Source: Cyathus striatus
Lineage: Eukaryota; Basidiomycota; Agaricomycetes; Agaricales; Nidulariaceae
Reading direction: 5' to 3'
DNA: 64,000 nt
Assembly: GCA_025738555.1 (NCBI GenBank)
Contig: JAOVFP010000004.1
Location: 372,001 to 436,000 of the forward strand
The notes beneath the pieces are model-generated. The model searched no databases and was not told the origin of the DNA. It saw only the letters and a program-made list of their open reading frames with translations. This document shows, piece by piece, positions 26,640 through 38,311 of the stretch. Numbering within the stretch: position 1 is the stretch's first letter; every line of letters begins with the position of its first letter. The translations under genes were made by a program, and so were the position numbers.

Positions 26640-29240
26640 ATCTGAGCCTTGAGGTAACAAATTTATAGAGCGCATTGACCAAAAGACAAAAATGCTGATC
26701 AGTCCTCTCCGGGGTCTTAACATATTGGGGGCGTCTTGGAAATTGGAATCAACTCGTTGGTGTACCTGCTTTTCAGAACTTTAGTTCGCTCAATGCTAGG
26801 CTGTATTTCGCACTTTGGAAGGCCCGCAAATGCCAAAAATGGACCTCTCCATGCAAATACAAGGGAATATAATGAGAAAAACGGAGCCTTGAAATACGTT
26901 CTAGGTTAAGTTGACGGGTTCGTGAGATGGAGATGACGAGAGCGAGACAGAGAACGAAAAAGAGAACGGGCCAAGATACTTCAAAACAGACTGAGTGGAA
27001 CCAAATTTTCACTGATTTGCGAAGGTTTAGACACAGGGATTTTAGAGAAAAGGAGGAAGAAAGAGATTAATTAGTAGGGATTAATTAGCGGAGAAAGTGT
27101 GCAAGGTTATATTGACAAAGAGCAGTGGGATGAATCAAGAGAAAATTGGAGGTAGACTTGGGGCGGTATTCCGAGCTTCGTGTAAATGGTTGCAGTGGAG
27201 TATTCATTGGGACTTGGGAGTACGAAAGACTGATAGTCGTATATATACCGCCAGAGATTGAGACATCGTTTCTTAATAGTTTCTTTTTCCTAGCGGTACG
27301 AACGAACTTGTTGTGTTCTGGCGGACAGCAGGCTTTCAGAGCAACGGGGTTGAAGCCTGGAGGAGTTCGCGGTAGAGAGGAGAACTTGAGCGCGAGTAAA
27401 TTTCTATGAAGTCAATTATATTCTAGTACACATATGGTCTATTGCACGATCTTTGTCTACGTGTAATTGTTGTGGACGGGAATCGTGGTCTGTTGCATTT
27501 TTCTTGACACCCACAACTAACGAGCGGGAGCAACTCCACATATTTCCGTCACGATGCAGTGAAGAAGTAGAAGTGAATTTTCGGGTCCTGCGGAGAACTG
27601 GTCTAAGCGATTGTTCAAGGCGTAAAAGAAGAGGTCAGCAGGACATCACGGACGTGAGATAAATTATTGTGGCGAAGTCATAGAACTGCACATAGACATG
27701 AAGTGTTTCAACTTCATGTCTATGTACTAGCTTCAAAGGTTGAACTACAGCAGCGGACATGGAGCGGAGCCAAGAGTAACATATCTGGTCAGCGTTGTAA
27801 TGTTGTAAGCATTCAGATACTTATGTGCTGGTATGCGGAGAACGGCGATCATCAATGCGTCAGTAATGGCATTCATTTCATTCGAGCGCCCCGATATTGA
27901 AAATGGACTTGGAAATCACACGTGAGGATCGCATAAGGACGTATAGTTTGGGTATAGCAGTTCCCGAAAATAAAGTCCTGTCTTTGGTCCTGTTCTCCTA
28001 ATAGCGAGTTCACAAGAGCTGGAGCTGTATCATTACATGTTCTAAGCCATGTCGTGTTCTGGGGAACAATTTAGTGGTGGGGTAGGGTGGGGCCGTGGCG
28101 GTGGCCCGCCGCCCAAGTGCAAAAGTTCAAGTTACTATGTACTGACATGATGATTGTGGCATTCGACTCCACATTCATCGCCTCTTTATCTCTCTTTATG
28201 CGGTGATGAAAGCCCTCCGAAAGCTTTGGGAATAGAGAGGTGCTTCGTCATTTTCAGACCCCAGTAGGATTGGTTCCAGGAACGTATTTCTTGCAGTGTG
28301 GTCTGTCCTGGTCTGCCCAGTGTGGAGCAAGTGGCTTCGTTCAAATTGATTGATTTCCCCGCTTTCAGCTTTGTCTGATTACCACCATCCGATTCGTGTC
28401 AGAACTAAATGATAAACGGTAACCACAGAATTCCTAATGAAGCCTGAAGGTAAGCGCTCAGTGCTCAGCGGGTTAACAATCGAGCAAAGCCTATTGGAAA
28501 GAGGATTCAGTTAGATATACAGCTGTTTATGGCAAGTAGAATCACCGCTTATGGAAATGCTCGCATTCCCGTAATATGTGAGCTCATCACTTCGACTGGT
28601 ATCAAGCCAAAACCTAAGACCTGAGTCCACCGTAAGGGACACATTTACTCCATGGATAGGTATGTGTTATATGGGATTCTGCGGTGTTTACTAAACTTAA
28701 TGCGACATCAAGTCATTAGGCTTCATTTGATAGGTGTTTGACGGGTTTAATGGGAGTCGCCGTTCCGTATTCATTATCCGCGTTATCCTTGAATAGCATG
28801 GTTGTCTATGGTTGTTCAGCTCATACCAAAGAGAATTCGAATGGCCAGCGAAGAATCTTGACAACGGAGATACAATCAAACCGTACTATCAGGGGTTTGT
28901 ACGAGCCCACAGTCGAAAAAATAATAGATTATTTAGTCCACCGAACTTGAATCTGCATAACCTGACACCTCACGGTACCCTCAGCAATCCATACCTAAAG
29001 TTTATTACAGGTTCCACTGTACAGGATGTCATTCGCTAAGAAATAAAGTGAAGAAAATCAGCTTTACATATCGAGCCTTCAAATGATCCGTACGCACGAA
29101 CCAGTCAAGGTTGGCATTCAGTAATTACTACATGACACCCATAGCCCAGGCACAAACCTGCCTGGTTTCAGAACGTGATGAAATGGAGCAGAAACAATGC
29201 AAAATATACGACGAAGGATGCTAGCCAAAAAAGTACTGTT
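26640..29240. other. no gene seen; upstream region of the hydrophobin
   Basis: Several ORFs of 60-87 aa lack domains or splice partners. The only structured item is a hairpin at 27690-27725. A G-rich stretch lies at about 28075-28110. Confidence 0.45.
27690..27725. repeat. perfect 15-bp inverted repeat with 6-nt loop
   Basis: ACATAGACATGAAGT, loop GTTTCA, then its exact complement. It is not followed by a T-run. Function unknown; it may be a mobile-element footprint. Confidence 0.8.
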
Positions 29241-29247
29241 AAAAATC

Positions 29248-29254
29248 TATAAAA
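29248..29254 (+). promoter_or_regulatory. TATA box of the hydrophobin gene
   Basis: TATAAAA lies 86 bp before the ATG at 29334, a usual spacing for strongly expressed hydrophobin genes. Confidence 0.6.
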
Positions 29255-29333
29255 GAGACCTTATATTACTGAGGTTCTTCAGTTCGAATAACATCTAGTT
29301 CAGACTACCACTCGCCTTCTAGTACTCATTACA

Positions 29334-29900
29334 ATGCTCGCTCGTGCTACTTCCCTCTTCGTGTTCATGCTCTTTACTCTCCCGCTCCTTACGGCTGCCA
29401 GTGCCATTGCTCGCCAAGGCCATTCTCAGTGTAGCACGGGAACTCTTCAGTGCTGTTAGTGTTCATCGTTTTGAATGTGGCTCTTTCGAGCTGACCAAGA
29501 AATACCCTATAGGCAACAGCGTCCAGCAAGCTAGCAACCCTATAGTTGGTATCCTTGCAGGCATCCTCGGCATTGTTTTGGGTCCCATCACTGGTCAGGT
29601 TGGATGTAGGTTGATACGCATATTGCTTAGGGAAGTATGTTGACATAATATTCGTAAGTGACTTGCAGCCCCCTCAGCGTCATTGGCGTTGGAGGAAATA
29701 GCTGGTAAGGATTAAGAATGTTTCCTGAAATAAGTGATCAGACTAATAAATAACTGAATTAGCACTGCCCAACCAGTCTGCTGCACTGGCAACTCTTTCG
29801 TGAGTATATTCGATTCGGATAATATTAAATATTACTTAGATATTTATTGCAGAGCGGTCTCATTGTCGTTGGCTGCACTCCTATCAACCTCAACCTCTAA
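29334..29900 (+). CDS. class I hydrophobin
   Basis: A secreted amphipathic coat protein that self-assembles at air-water interfaces on aerial hyphae or fruit bodies. The exons are 29334-29454, 29513-29605, 29659-29704, 29763-29799 and 29853-29900, giving 114 aa with every splice phase consistent. The signal peptide covers about residues 1-24. The eight cysteines are spaced C-X6-CC-X32-C-X12-C-X5-CC-X12-C, the class I pattern. Key pieces are QCSTGTLQCC, GLTCSPLSVIGVGGNSC, PVCCTGNSFSGLIVVGC and the usual end TPINLNL. Intron 1 begins GTTAGT directly after the last T of the first CC pair; intron 2 must end at GTAAG (29658), because the later CAG would remove the fifth residue block before LTC. 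The gene is intact. No second hydrophobin is seen nearby. Confidence 0.95.
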
Positions 29901-30289
29901 ATGCCGCAATGGAACCTTAGCCTTTCGGAAACGGTGTCTGCAGCATACCGCTTCAGAATGGCCAGTGAATTAGGACAAATTATTCTTTTGATAGTACTGC
30001 AATGTAGTGAGGTTGAATAAGAATGTTTGAAATTTTATACAGTAGTTTTGATGAACCCTTGACATTTAAATAAGTGAAATATGCGACTATTAGGCGATAA
30101 AATTAAATGACGGTTGAAGTACTTATTATAGGATCAGCGGGCGAAACCCAGGATAGTTATCGCAGAGAAACGGGTAGGCTACATAGTGAGATGAATTCTT
30201 TAATCAAATTCTACAATGTCATCTATGATGTTAAAGAGTCCTAAGACGTGGCATCCGATAGAGGACTATATGTGATAAGTGAACATTGA

Positions 30290-30735
30290 GCGTTGAACGG
30301 TCTCAGCTTTATCAAGATCAAATTCCAGCTGCTATCCTTAATTGGCGTTTCACTCAGCATTGGCGACCTAGGTTATTTATTATCCTCAACTACCAGGTCA
30401 CTGTACGTCAATTTCTAGGAAGGGTTTCCAGAATCAGAGTTCAGCTGTACAGTGTACTTAATGCCGCTCATACTTACGTTAAGTATACGAGAATTTATCT
30501 TCTGGATCATAACACAAGCGTTAATGGTTCTTTGAGAATGTTACCGATGTATTTTGAGAGGGTGTATTCGTGAGTTGACCGCCGAATGCCCTGACATTAG
30601 TTGAAAAGCAGTGGAAGTTGGGCAGAAGTTGGGCAGAAGCGTTACGCAGCTAGTTTGCAGCTAGTTACATGTGTTTATTTTGAAGGGATTATTTAAGAGG
30701 CTAAAGCTGTAGCCAAACAGTTTGCAACGCGTTCG
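30290..30735 (+). repeat. dispersed repeat, copy 3 (upstream of SET3-like copy C)
   Basis: Third homolog of 9030-9560 and 14480-15480, with TTTGAGAATGTTACCGATG- and GTGGAAGTTGGGC-type blocks. Its SET3-like partner (33919 onward) is now about 3.2 kb away, separated by later insertions. Confidence 0.65.
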
Positions 30736-30739
30736 TAGT

Positions 30740-32020
30740 ACTATCAGTTCCTGAGTAATGCAAAAAAATTTTATTTCTACGATATCTTCGCATCCACCCA
30801 CCCGTTTCACATGTAGAATACATCGTTTTAACGCTGTGCTTCTAAGCTTTTAGGATCTGTAATTTATATGCAAAATGGTCTACATGACGTATAGCCAGTG
30901 TAGAGGTGACAATGAGCTTGAGGCCTAAACAAAGAACTATGTAGGCGAGTCGGTGAACATCCGTTCGACCTTGGGTGTTCTAAGGTGTCGAGAAGGGAGG
31001 GTAAATTCAACTGCGTTGGGGTGAGCTAGATACATGATATTTAAAGAGAATATGAATAAGGAGACTACTTAATGAGGAATAGTTGAAATAAAACGGAAAT
31101 TAATGGTAGATTATTGGAAGAAAAAGGAAAAGCTTGAAACATAAACCATACCAATGAATTGAAAGAAAATTTATAAAATAAAAACTTGAGGGGAGAGACT
31201 AGAGGCGATGACACGGCCACTGGTAAGGTGAACTGCGGTATTTAATGGCTCTTGGTAGCGCGCAGTACCGACGATCTTGTGTTCTGTTGAGTAATAGCGG
31301 CGTTGAGTTGTGTCGGCGTTGGAGGGAAAATGAGAGAGAGAGAACGCGCGCGAACAAACGCGTCGACGCACGCATCACTTGATTACGTAATGGAAATTGT
31401 AATATGTCGATTTTTGTAGTGCAGGCGAAACGCCTGCTCTACACCAGGCGACCATAAAAGAAGGGACCCAATTCACGCACATGTGCAAAATTCGTCACAC
31501 CGGGTCACATTCAGTTTCAGACGCGATGTTCGGCACCCTTCAGATTCAGCTGCCAGCGGTTCCCTAAGGATGCCTGTTTGGGGCTGCTGGGAAGTCGGAG
31601 TTCACATACGAAGACCCTGAATTTCTCTCCTTTGTCACGCTTTACTGTATTTTCCATATTATAACTGCAATTGTGAAGATATTGTTCTGATATTTTATGG
31701 GCTGTTTCCTATTGCCAAATACATAACTCCTCCAACTTTTGGGCCTGAAATGATACCTCTCTGCCGCTCTTTTCAGGAAAAGGTGCTAAAAATCGCTTTT
31801 TTCTCATCTAAGATACACATATCAGTAACTTCTTCATGTTTTCGTTTCGAAATAAATTGAGATTCGCAAATAAAATACATGAATGCATAGTTGTACAAAT
31901 TTACACAGTTATCGGACAAGCGGATGTGCTAAAAACGATGTTTTTCACAAGTAGGTGAATTTGTGCAGATTTGCATTACTAGGGAACCGATAGTAGTTCA
32001 TGTTCAGAACCTTGATCCTA
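30740..32020. other. no gene seen; AT-rich spacer with one palindrome
   Basis: No coding signal. It holds a GC-rich palindrome at 31415-31443; otherwise AT-rich sequence without recognisable structure. Confidence 0.4.
31415..31443. repeat. TGTAG-palindrome, copy 1
   Basis: TGTAGTGCAGGCG, AAA, CGCCTGCTCTACA is a near-perfect hairpin. Related copies lie at 32505-32533 (inverted) and 47308-47336. Confidence 0.75.
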
Positions 32021-32029
32021 ACTTGATCC

Positions 32030-33909
32030 CAGGCTCCTAAAACCAGCACGCTCATCTCTCGAGCTTCCTCCTATGTTTTGTGGGAGGCTAACAGAGGTAA
32101 ATATTTGTGCGGGACAAACACAAAACAAGGAGAAAGCTCTTGAGAGAGCGGCTGGCAAAAGTGGGCACCGACAATTCACCGTGAACCCTTTCAATCACCA
32201 GGACCCTTCCGCTTAGATGCTTTGTCATACTCACGCTAACTGTATATGCAAGCTACAATGTATCTGCGACATTCCTGCACCATCTCTTTCTAATACTGTA
32301 GTAAGCTGTCTCCATCAATGGTTCAGCATATTTTAAATGTATGTAAGAGCTCACACGACAATAAGAATCATTAAAGCTGGTATCTGTTCATTATTGCATT
32401 GAGTTCCTCACAGAGACCTTTCATTATTGTTAAAATCTTTGCATATCCCACAATGGATTAGTAGATATACCTTCAGTAATCTACTGTAATTCAAGTAATA
32501 CTTTTGTAGAGCAGGCTTTCTGCCTGCACAGTAGAATCGATGTTCTGACGCGTTCCGGTATTGTCACGTGACCTTCCCATCAAGCGCGTCAACGTGTCTG
32601 CCATTGAATCATCCTGAACGCATCTCAACGCTCTCGCCATCGGACCAAATCCGCCTAACTCTCAAACCTCGGACACTATGAAGGATACCTCATGTACTCC
32701 AATATGAGTTGCAAAGCAACGGACTGCGACGCGTACGCACAGGACAACAAATTTCATTCGGACATCGGTCGCACCACATTGCTTGGTCTAACAACTCTAC
32801 ATCTACCCCTCCCCTCGCCGTCGCTTCAAGACTTCTCTACATTTATTTTTTATTCTCTCAGTCTTTCTCTCCTTGAAACCGTAGTCAAGCTCCTATCACC
32901 TCCTTGGGCTTAATAAAAATTTATTCACTCTTTTTAGGTATATTTCCTTTCCTTTTTCTTATTTAAACCGTGTATCTAGGTCTATCGTACTTTAGTAAAA
33001 TTCACCCCTCATTTCTACCTCTCACTCCCTCTCGTTCTGTCTCTGAGTCGTCGTCTCGTTCGTTCTGATCGTTCTCACCAAGTCCCATTTCTCTGAATTC
33101 ACTCCAGAACTTCGTCTCGAAGTTCTGCTCCTTGCTGCGTCGTCGTTTCTCTTAATTACGTCACTAACACACACTTTTACATTACCTTAGAACCTTAAGG
33201 TTAGACGGACGCGCTAACCGCTCGCATTCTTCGTCGAGGAACCTTCAACAACACTTCGTCCTCTTCACTTTCCTTCTTGGGGACTCAGAAAAATAGTTGC
33301 ATTCAGCTATACACAATTTCACAGATAATCTTATTTATGATTATGGATGCCCCTTATACAGATATCAGCAACAAATTTATGGTGAACAGTGGCTCAGAAC
33401 ACAGCACATATGTGGGCAATGAAACATGCACAAAATATTTACATGCTTATCTCAAGTTTTTGTACTCAGCCATGTCAACACTGGACTTCATTATTTAGCA
33501 TCTAATATGTATTTCGACATTTGCTTTCCTGGTGCGTTAGGCGGGGAGAAAACCACCATCATTTCGTCAAGCCCCTTCTCGCATGCCTTTAGTAGTGGTA
33601 TCCATACTGAAATGTCTTCCTGAGCCTGCGCCAGTGGGAACACAACCCATGTCGTGCAAACCACCTTGATTCACAAATCACTCGACTTCATAAATTTGGT
33701 AAAGTACATATTGATATGTTAAGTAAGCGAAAGGGTCCTGGTGATTGAAAGGGTTCACGGTGAATTGTCGGTGCCCACTTTTGCCAGCCGCTCTCTCGAG
33801 AGCTTTCTCCTTGTTTTGTGTTTGTCCCGCACAAATATTTACCTCTGTTAGCCTCCCACAAAACATAGGAGGAAGCTCGAGAGACGAGCGTGCTGGTTTT
33901 AGGAGCCTG
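32030..33909. mobile_element. young TIR element with 186-bp inverted arms and 9-bp target duplication
   Basis: Arms 32030-32215 and 33724-33909 are inverted copies with about three mismatches, starting CAGGCTCCTAAAACCAGC. They are flanked by the identical 9-mer ACTTGATCC (32021-32029 and 33910-33918). Long inverted arms and a 9-bp duplication suggest a non-autonomous Mutator-like element. The interior has no transposase; it has a pyrimidine-rich block (32800-33260) and a palindrome (32505-32533). The right flank continues straight into SET3-like copy C, so the element landed at the edge of, or within, that copy. Confidence 0.85.
32505..32533. repeat. TGTAG-palindrome, copy 2
   Basis: TGTAGAGCAGGC, TTTCT, GCCTGCACAGTA. 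In inverted orientation relative to the copy at 31415 and located inside the 32030-33909 element. Confidence 0.7.
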
Positions 33910-33918
33910 ACTTGATCC

Positions 33919-34680
33919 CGCCTTCGTATGCGATGCATACTGTGCAGCATATCAAACACAGTCCTTCATCATGCCATATACGAGTCTCATTTCCCCGCTG
34001 ACATCGTACCCCTGCGACCCACTCAATTGGGCATGCCGAGGCCTTTTGTGCATCTTCTAGGGCCGCCTTTGGACGTAGCCTATGAGAGTGGCGGAGGTAG
34101 GGGTATGATGTGGGTATAGGCCGAACGCTGTTATTCGCCCTGTCCTCTGTCGTGAGAAAGCGAAGCGAGCAGGGGCCAAGAAGCACGAAGAGGGGGAGAC
34201 AACGTTGTCCTTTGGGATCTTCGCCGTTTGCGATCTCAAGGCGAACGAGGAAGTTGTACTGGTTTGGGAATAGGACGACGAGAACGCAATGCATAGTCTG
34301 CCAGCGCTGGCTGAGAGTCTGCGGACGTCCTTGTGAGTTTTGTCCCCCTCGGTCTTGGGTTTGGGGCTTTGGTTTATCGATGCGTTGGCTTGAGGCTTTT
34401 TCTTCTTATTTTTTCGTCTAATTCACCGCTGTCAACGCCTACGTTTGTGCCGAATGCAGCACCCGACCGACAACGGCCCCACGACCTACATCTATACCAT
34501 CTACAACTTGCCGCCGCGCAAAAACTGACCACTCCATCCCCAACCGCTACTCCAGCTACCACCGCCTCACAAAACCCCACCAGCCCACTGCAATACACAC
34601 ACCCCCGCCAACAAATAGCCAACATCTACACCTCTCATCCACTGCACTAACCTGGGTATCTATGGGCAATGACCTACTCA
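33919..34680 (+). pseudogene. SET3-like fragment, copy C
   Basis: Corresponds to the part of copy B from about 16573 to 17410. It contains GMPRPFVHLLGPPLDV near 34030-34080, a broken NAVIRPVLC, FGIFAVCDLKANEEVVL (34219-34262), then VWE followed by TAG at 34271-34273 where the sister copies have Trp, and a shortened Pro/Thr-rich linker ending with RQQIANIY (about 34610). It starts abruptly at the target duplication of the neighbouring element and is non-coding. Confidence 0.8.
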
Positions 34681-34879
34681 AAATTACGACGCCCACACAA
34701 AGCTACGTCGCTATGTGTATGTGATGGTCAAGTCACATGAGTCCGTGCGCATATTCAAGCGCCTAGTACTACATTAGTCGACGCACTTCTTGTACTTTCT
34801 CCTTGTCGAATCAACGCGTGCATTCCGTTCTGAATACTCGTTTTCCGCCTGAATCGTCAACTGAGCCTTGTCGAGCGTC

Positions 34880-35320
34880 CCGTAACCTTGACCTTGACAA
34901 TGTAGAATTGGCGGGATATGGCTGGTTTGGTGCCTGCCCCCTCGATGTACTCATACCATTCTCCATCGCCTCCGGGCCTGCATCATCTCTCTCGCCTACG
35001 CCAGTTCCACCATCCACTCGCATGTATCCACCCATTGACAATTCTTCGTACCGTTTACTAGCTTATTGAAACTCGATTTTTTATCCCGCCGTATACTTTT
35101 CTTATTGCTCATTAGTTGAGTTTTTTATTGGCCCGACTGAGTCAATATGTAGATCTGGGTATGCCGCGTTCATCTGTGGACCTTGTGGGATCGCTAGCGC
35201 TTGATGTGTTCTACTATCAACGCTTCGTGTTCATCCTGTCGCCCATTTCTCCAGACATAATGTGTTCTTGGCCCTTAGTTCTTTGTATTCTATGCCCAAT
35301 GTTTTGCGCTTGCCTTACGA
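34880..35320 (+). pseudogene. SET3-like fragment, copy E, strongly decayed
   Basis: A weak but ordered match to the SET3-like sequence. An ELAGYGWFGA block (34905) aligns with the NWRGIT region. SPTPVPPS (about 34990) aligns with PPTPVPPC. QYVDLGMPRSSVDLVGSLALDV (about 35145-35210) aligns with GYAHLGMPRPFVHLVG. Frames are broken. It lies in tandem behind copy C. Confidence 0.6.
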
Positions 35321-35639
35321 TAAGGAGGATTATCTTTAGTGAGCATCTCCTTCGTTCATCACTTCTGCTGGCATGTATATCTGCCTGAGACTTAGTCGGT
35401 ACCCATTCGCACATGTGTCTGTGTTAATTCTGGTTGGTTACATGTCTTATTTGATGAATATCGAGGGACTACCGAATTTCCACCCGTCTCGTAGGCTCAA
35501 AGCGCGGGACTCTGATTTCAAAGGGGTCTCCGAGCTTAATAATTCTACATTCATTCATTCTGGTTTTGAAATCTCGTTACTGAATTTACAGGAGGGTGCA
35601 GATTTATTCGAGTTTACACTGACTATCTAAATCCTGAAT

Positions 35640-36140
35640 ACGGCACCCATATTCAAATATATGCAAGCCAGACCCTACCTTGTATACAAATTTCAGCCTA
35701 TATTTTCAAGAAATACAAGCTGCACTCTAGCTGGCATCAAATTTTCATGCAAAAATCTCATGATATGTCAGCCATACCCCAGTTGGCATACAATTTATGG
35801 CCTAATGTCTCATGAAATACAAGCTGATCCCTGTTGACATATCTGATGCCAGTTGTGGTCCAGTTGGGATACAATTTACAGCTAAAAATCTCATGAAATG
35901 CCAGCTATACCCTAGTTGGCATACAATTTCCAGCCAAATATATCACTAAATACAAAGCTAATCCCTGCTGGCATATCTGATGCAAGCCATACCCCTGATG
36001 GTATACAATTTCCAGCTAAATATATCATGAAATACAAGGCTGACCCTTGTTGACATATAATATGCAAACCATGGTTCAGTTGGGATACTATTTCCAGCTA
36101 AAAATTAAATTAAATATGAGGCTTATTCTTGTTGACATTC
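35640..36140. repeat. tandem repeats with alternating ~80-bp and ~52-bp units
   Basis: Units share TCATGAAATACAAGCTGA, GTTGGCATACAATTTCCAGC and similar phrases with drift. About five to seven units. No coding potential. Confidence 0.7.
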
Positions 36141-37790
36141 TCATTCTCATTCTACAGTTTTACCATTGTATTATTATCATACTCTATGCTTTCTATTTCT
36201 CTTCTATTTTGTACTAACATTAACAGCTATGTTACGAGCACTGCGCGTTGGAATTAGTGGTTGTAGCGTGTTGTTTATTTCAATGAGCCATAGCCAAACA
36301 TCATGTGAATACGCGCAGTCCTGTTCCATTCCCCATTTCTTCCGCTGCCTCCATCCTCTCATCTCCACCACTGTTCCGTCCTCAAGATTCGTCAAGATAT
36401 CCATGCATGCATCGATGAGGATTCCTCTCGGTGTCATGTTGGTTCCAGCTTGAAGGAGGAGTAGGGTCATTGGTTGAGGCCAGGGCTGTCCATAGTATTG
36501 TCTATTCATATTCATTTCCATACTTACCTTTTCTTTTCTCTCTAGCTCTTTGTTGTATTATATCAAGTAGCCATGACAAGCTCAATTTCGATTCTCCTCC
36601 CCTCTCCATGGTCTTGTTAAGTGCGAGCTGCCATGACGTATCATTGTTCCATTAGGTTTGGAGTGGGTGAGTCTTGTTTTCTCTCTCATGGCCTCTCTAC
36701 ATACTCAATTCTATTGGCTCTGATGGCGTGAGAGTACATGGGTGCTATCCATAATGTACTACTACGTTTGTATTTAAGAGGAACTTCGAGTTCTGAAAAT
36801 TCACCTCTTTCTGGCTAATTTTACTGTGGATACACCAAAGTCTTACTGAGCTTCCACAACCTCTAAGAGTGTCAAACTGTCTTCATTATCTTTAGCTAAG
36901 TTCATTTGAAGTCTACATAAGCTAACAACTCTTCTATAGGTAGTACTCTACTTTAGTTAAGTCAGATCATGACACTCGCTATGTGTCGACCAGGATATTC
37001 CTCCACACCAGCCTCCTTCCTATTCCGCAATAGATGCTATGATGACAGCTGTGAAGGGGGATAAGGATTGCATCGCTAGTGCATGTAGGATTGTGTTAGA
37101 GAAGGCTTTGGTTGTGTCATATGAATGTTTTCAAGGGTTTTCAAGGAGAATCAAGGTGGAGTGGAAGGAGGATGAAAGCTTGAGTTGATGAGACTGCATA
37201 GGGCTGTTTCCTAGATGACTAGCATGTTCCCTCTGACAATCATTTATGAGGTGGATGTCAATGTTGAGCATCACTAATGCCTGTAACGTTCCTTCTGTTC
37301 TCAACAATGCCTTCATTATCATCTCTTCCTTCAAGCACAAAGATGCCTGCACATGAAGTGAAGCAGAGAGTGAAAGGGGAGAGATATCATCTCACATGCC
37401 ATCCAAAACGTCGTCCTTCATGGTCTCTGATTGCTTCTGATGTGAAGTCCATACTAGGAGCGAGGCTAAGAGGGTGGATTTGCTCTGTTAGCCACATTAT
37501 GGTGATAGAGCCAGAGTATGAGGTGCAGGACTCGATCACTGACGAGCTTTTTCAGAAACCTGCGTCCATTTGCAATTATACCTTCTCCGTTCAGTTCACA
37601 CCCACGACAAATGTATGTAGAAGAGTGAAAGTTATATTCTAGATTCATTCAAGAGAATATGCCAGATCGATACGAGATGCATGAGTATGGTGTCTGTTCT
37701 TGTCAACATCAGCACTCGACTATTACTATGATATGTGATGTATAATCTAACATTGATGCAGCTCAAATTTCTGAGTCGTAAACGCAAACC
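36140..37790. other. no gene supported
   Basis: The longest ORF (37277-37642 +, 121 aa) has no domain I recognise and no splice partner. The opposite strand is open over much of the same stretch. A fragment of an unknown gene cannot be excluded. Confidence 0.35.
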
Positions 37791-37794
37791 TATC

Positions 37795-38310
37795 AGGTAA
37801 ACGAAACAGTGACGATGGGTACAGGGGTGGGGTGTCGACTGGTAAAGGTAAAGAATCGATGGCGATGGACCGTTCAACCAGCTCCATCTTGGCCTCACAT
37901 GTAATCTCGTGCGTGAGTAGTGGAGTTGGAGCAGGCTTCACTAGTGCTTGAGGAGATGGAGGGGAGTGAGTATGAGCCAACTTGGAGTTGTGAAGGAGGA
38001 GGATGATAGCAGAGGAAGGTGATACCCATTGACCTTTGGTGGAGCCATCTGGTGTTGTCAATGTCCATAACTTTCCCTTGAGCTGACGGAAGAGGCTCGA
38101 CTGGAGTCGTATCCACAGCCTCCCCTGCCAGATCATGCTGACCATCCACAGACACCTGTATACGCGACATAGGAGGCGACGGCGGTGAAACTGGGGGGGG
38201 GGCTTTCGTGGAATGAGTCCGTAGATGAGGTATAATAGGCGACCGCAATAAAATAGTCTGCAGCACTAGAGGCGACGGAGCCAGTACCTCGTTCATACCA
38301 GCAGGTGTGG
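37795..38310 (-). pseudogene. SET3-like fragment, copy D, fused to gypsy integrase
   Basis: On the minus strand this matches copy B from about 19680 to 20195 at high identity. It includes NEVLAPSPLV, LLRSPIIPHLRTHSTKAPPP, DGQHDLAGEAVDTTPVEPLP and LTHEITCEAKMELVERSIA. The match starts immediately after the integrase core of the gypsy element on the same strand, and ends at about 37795. Frames break around a G-run near 38193. It is much less decayed than copies A, C and E, so this copy is younger. Confidence 0.85.
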
Positions 38311-38311
38311 A

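Noticed and set aside
31415..32533. A 1.1-kb element bounded by the two inverted TGTAG palindromes.
   Set aside because: The right palindrome lies inside the better-supported 32030-33909 element and no flanking duplication was found.
37277..37642. 121-aa ORF as a gene.
   Set aside because: No domain, no intron structure and no upstream signal; kept only as an unassigned stretch.
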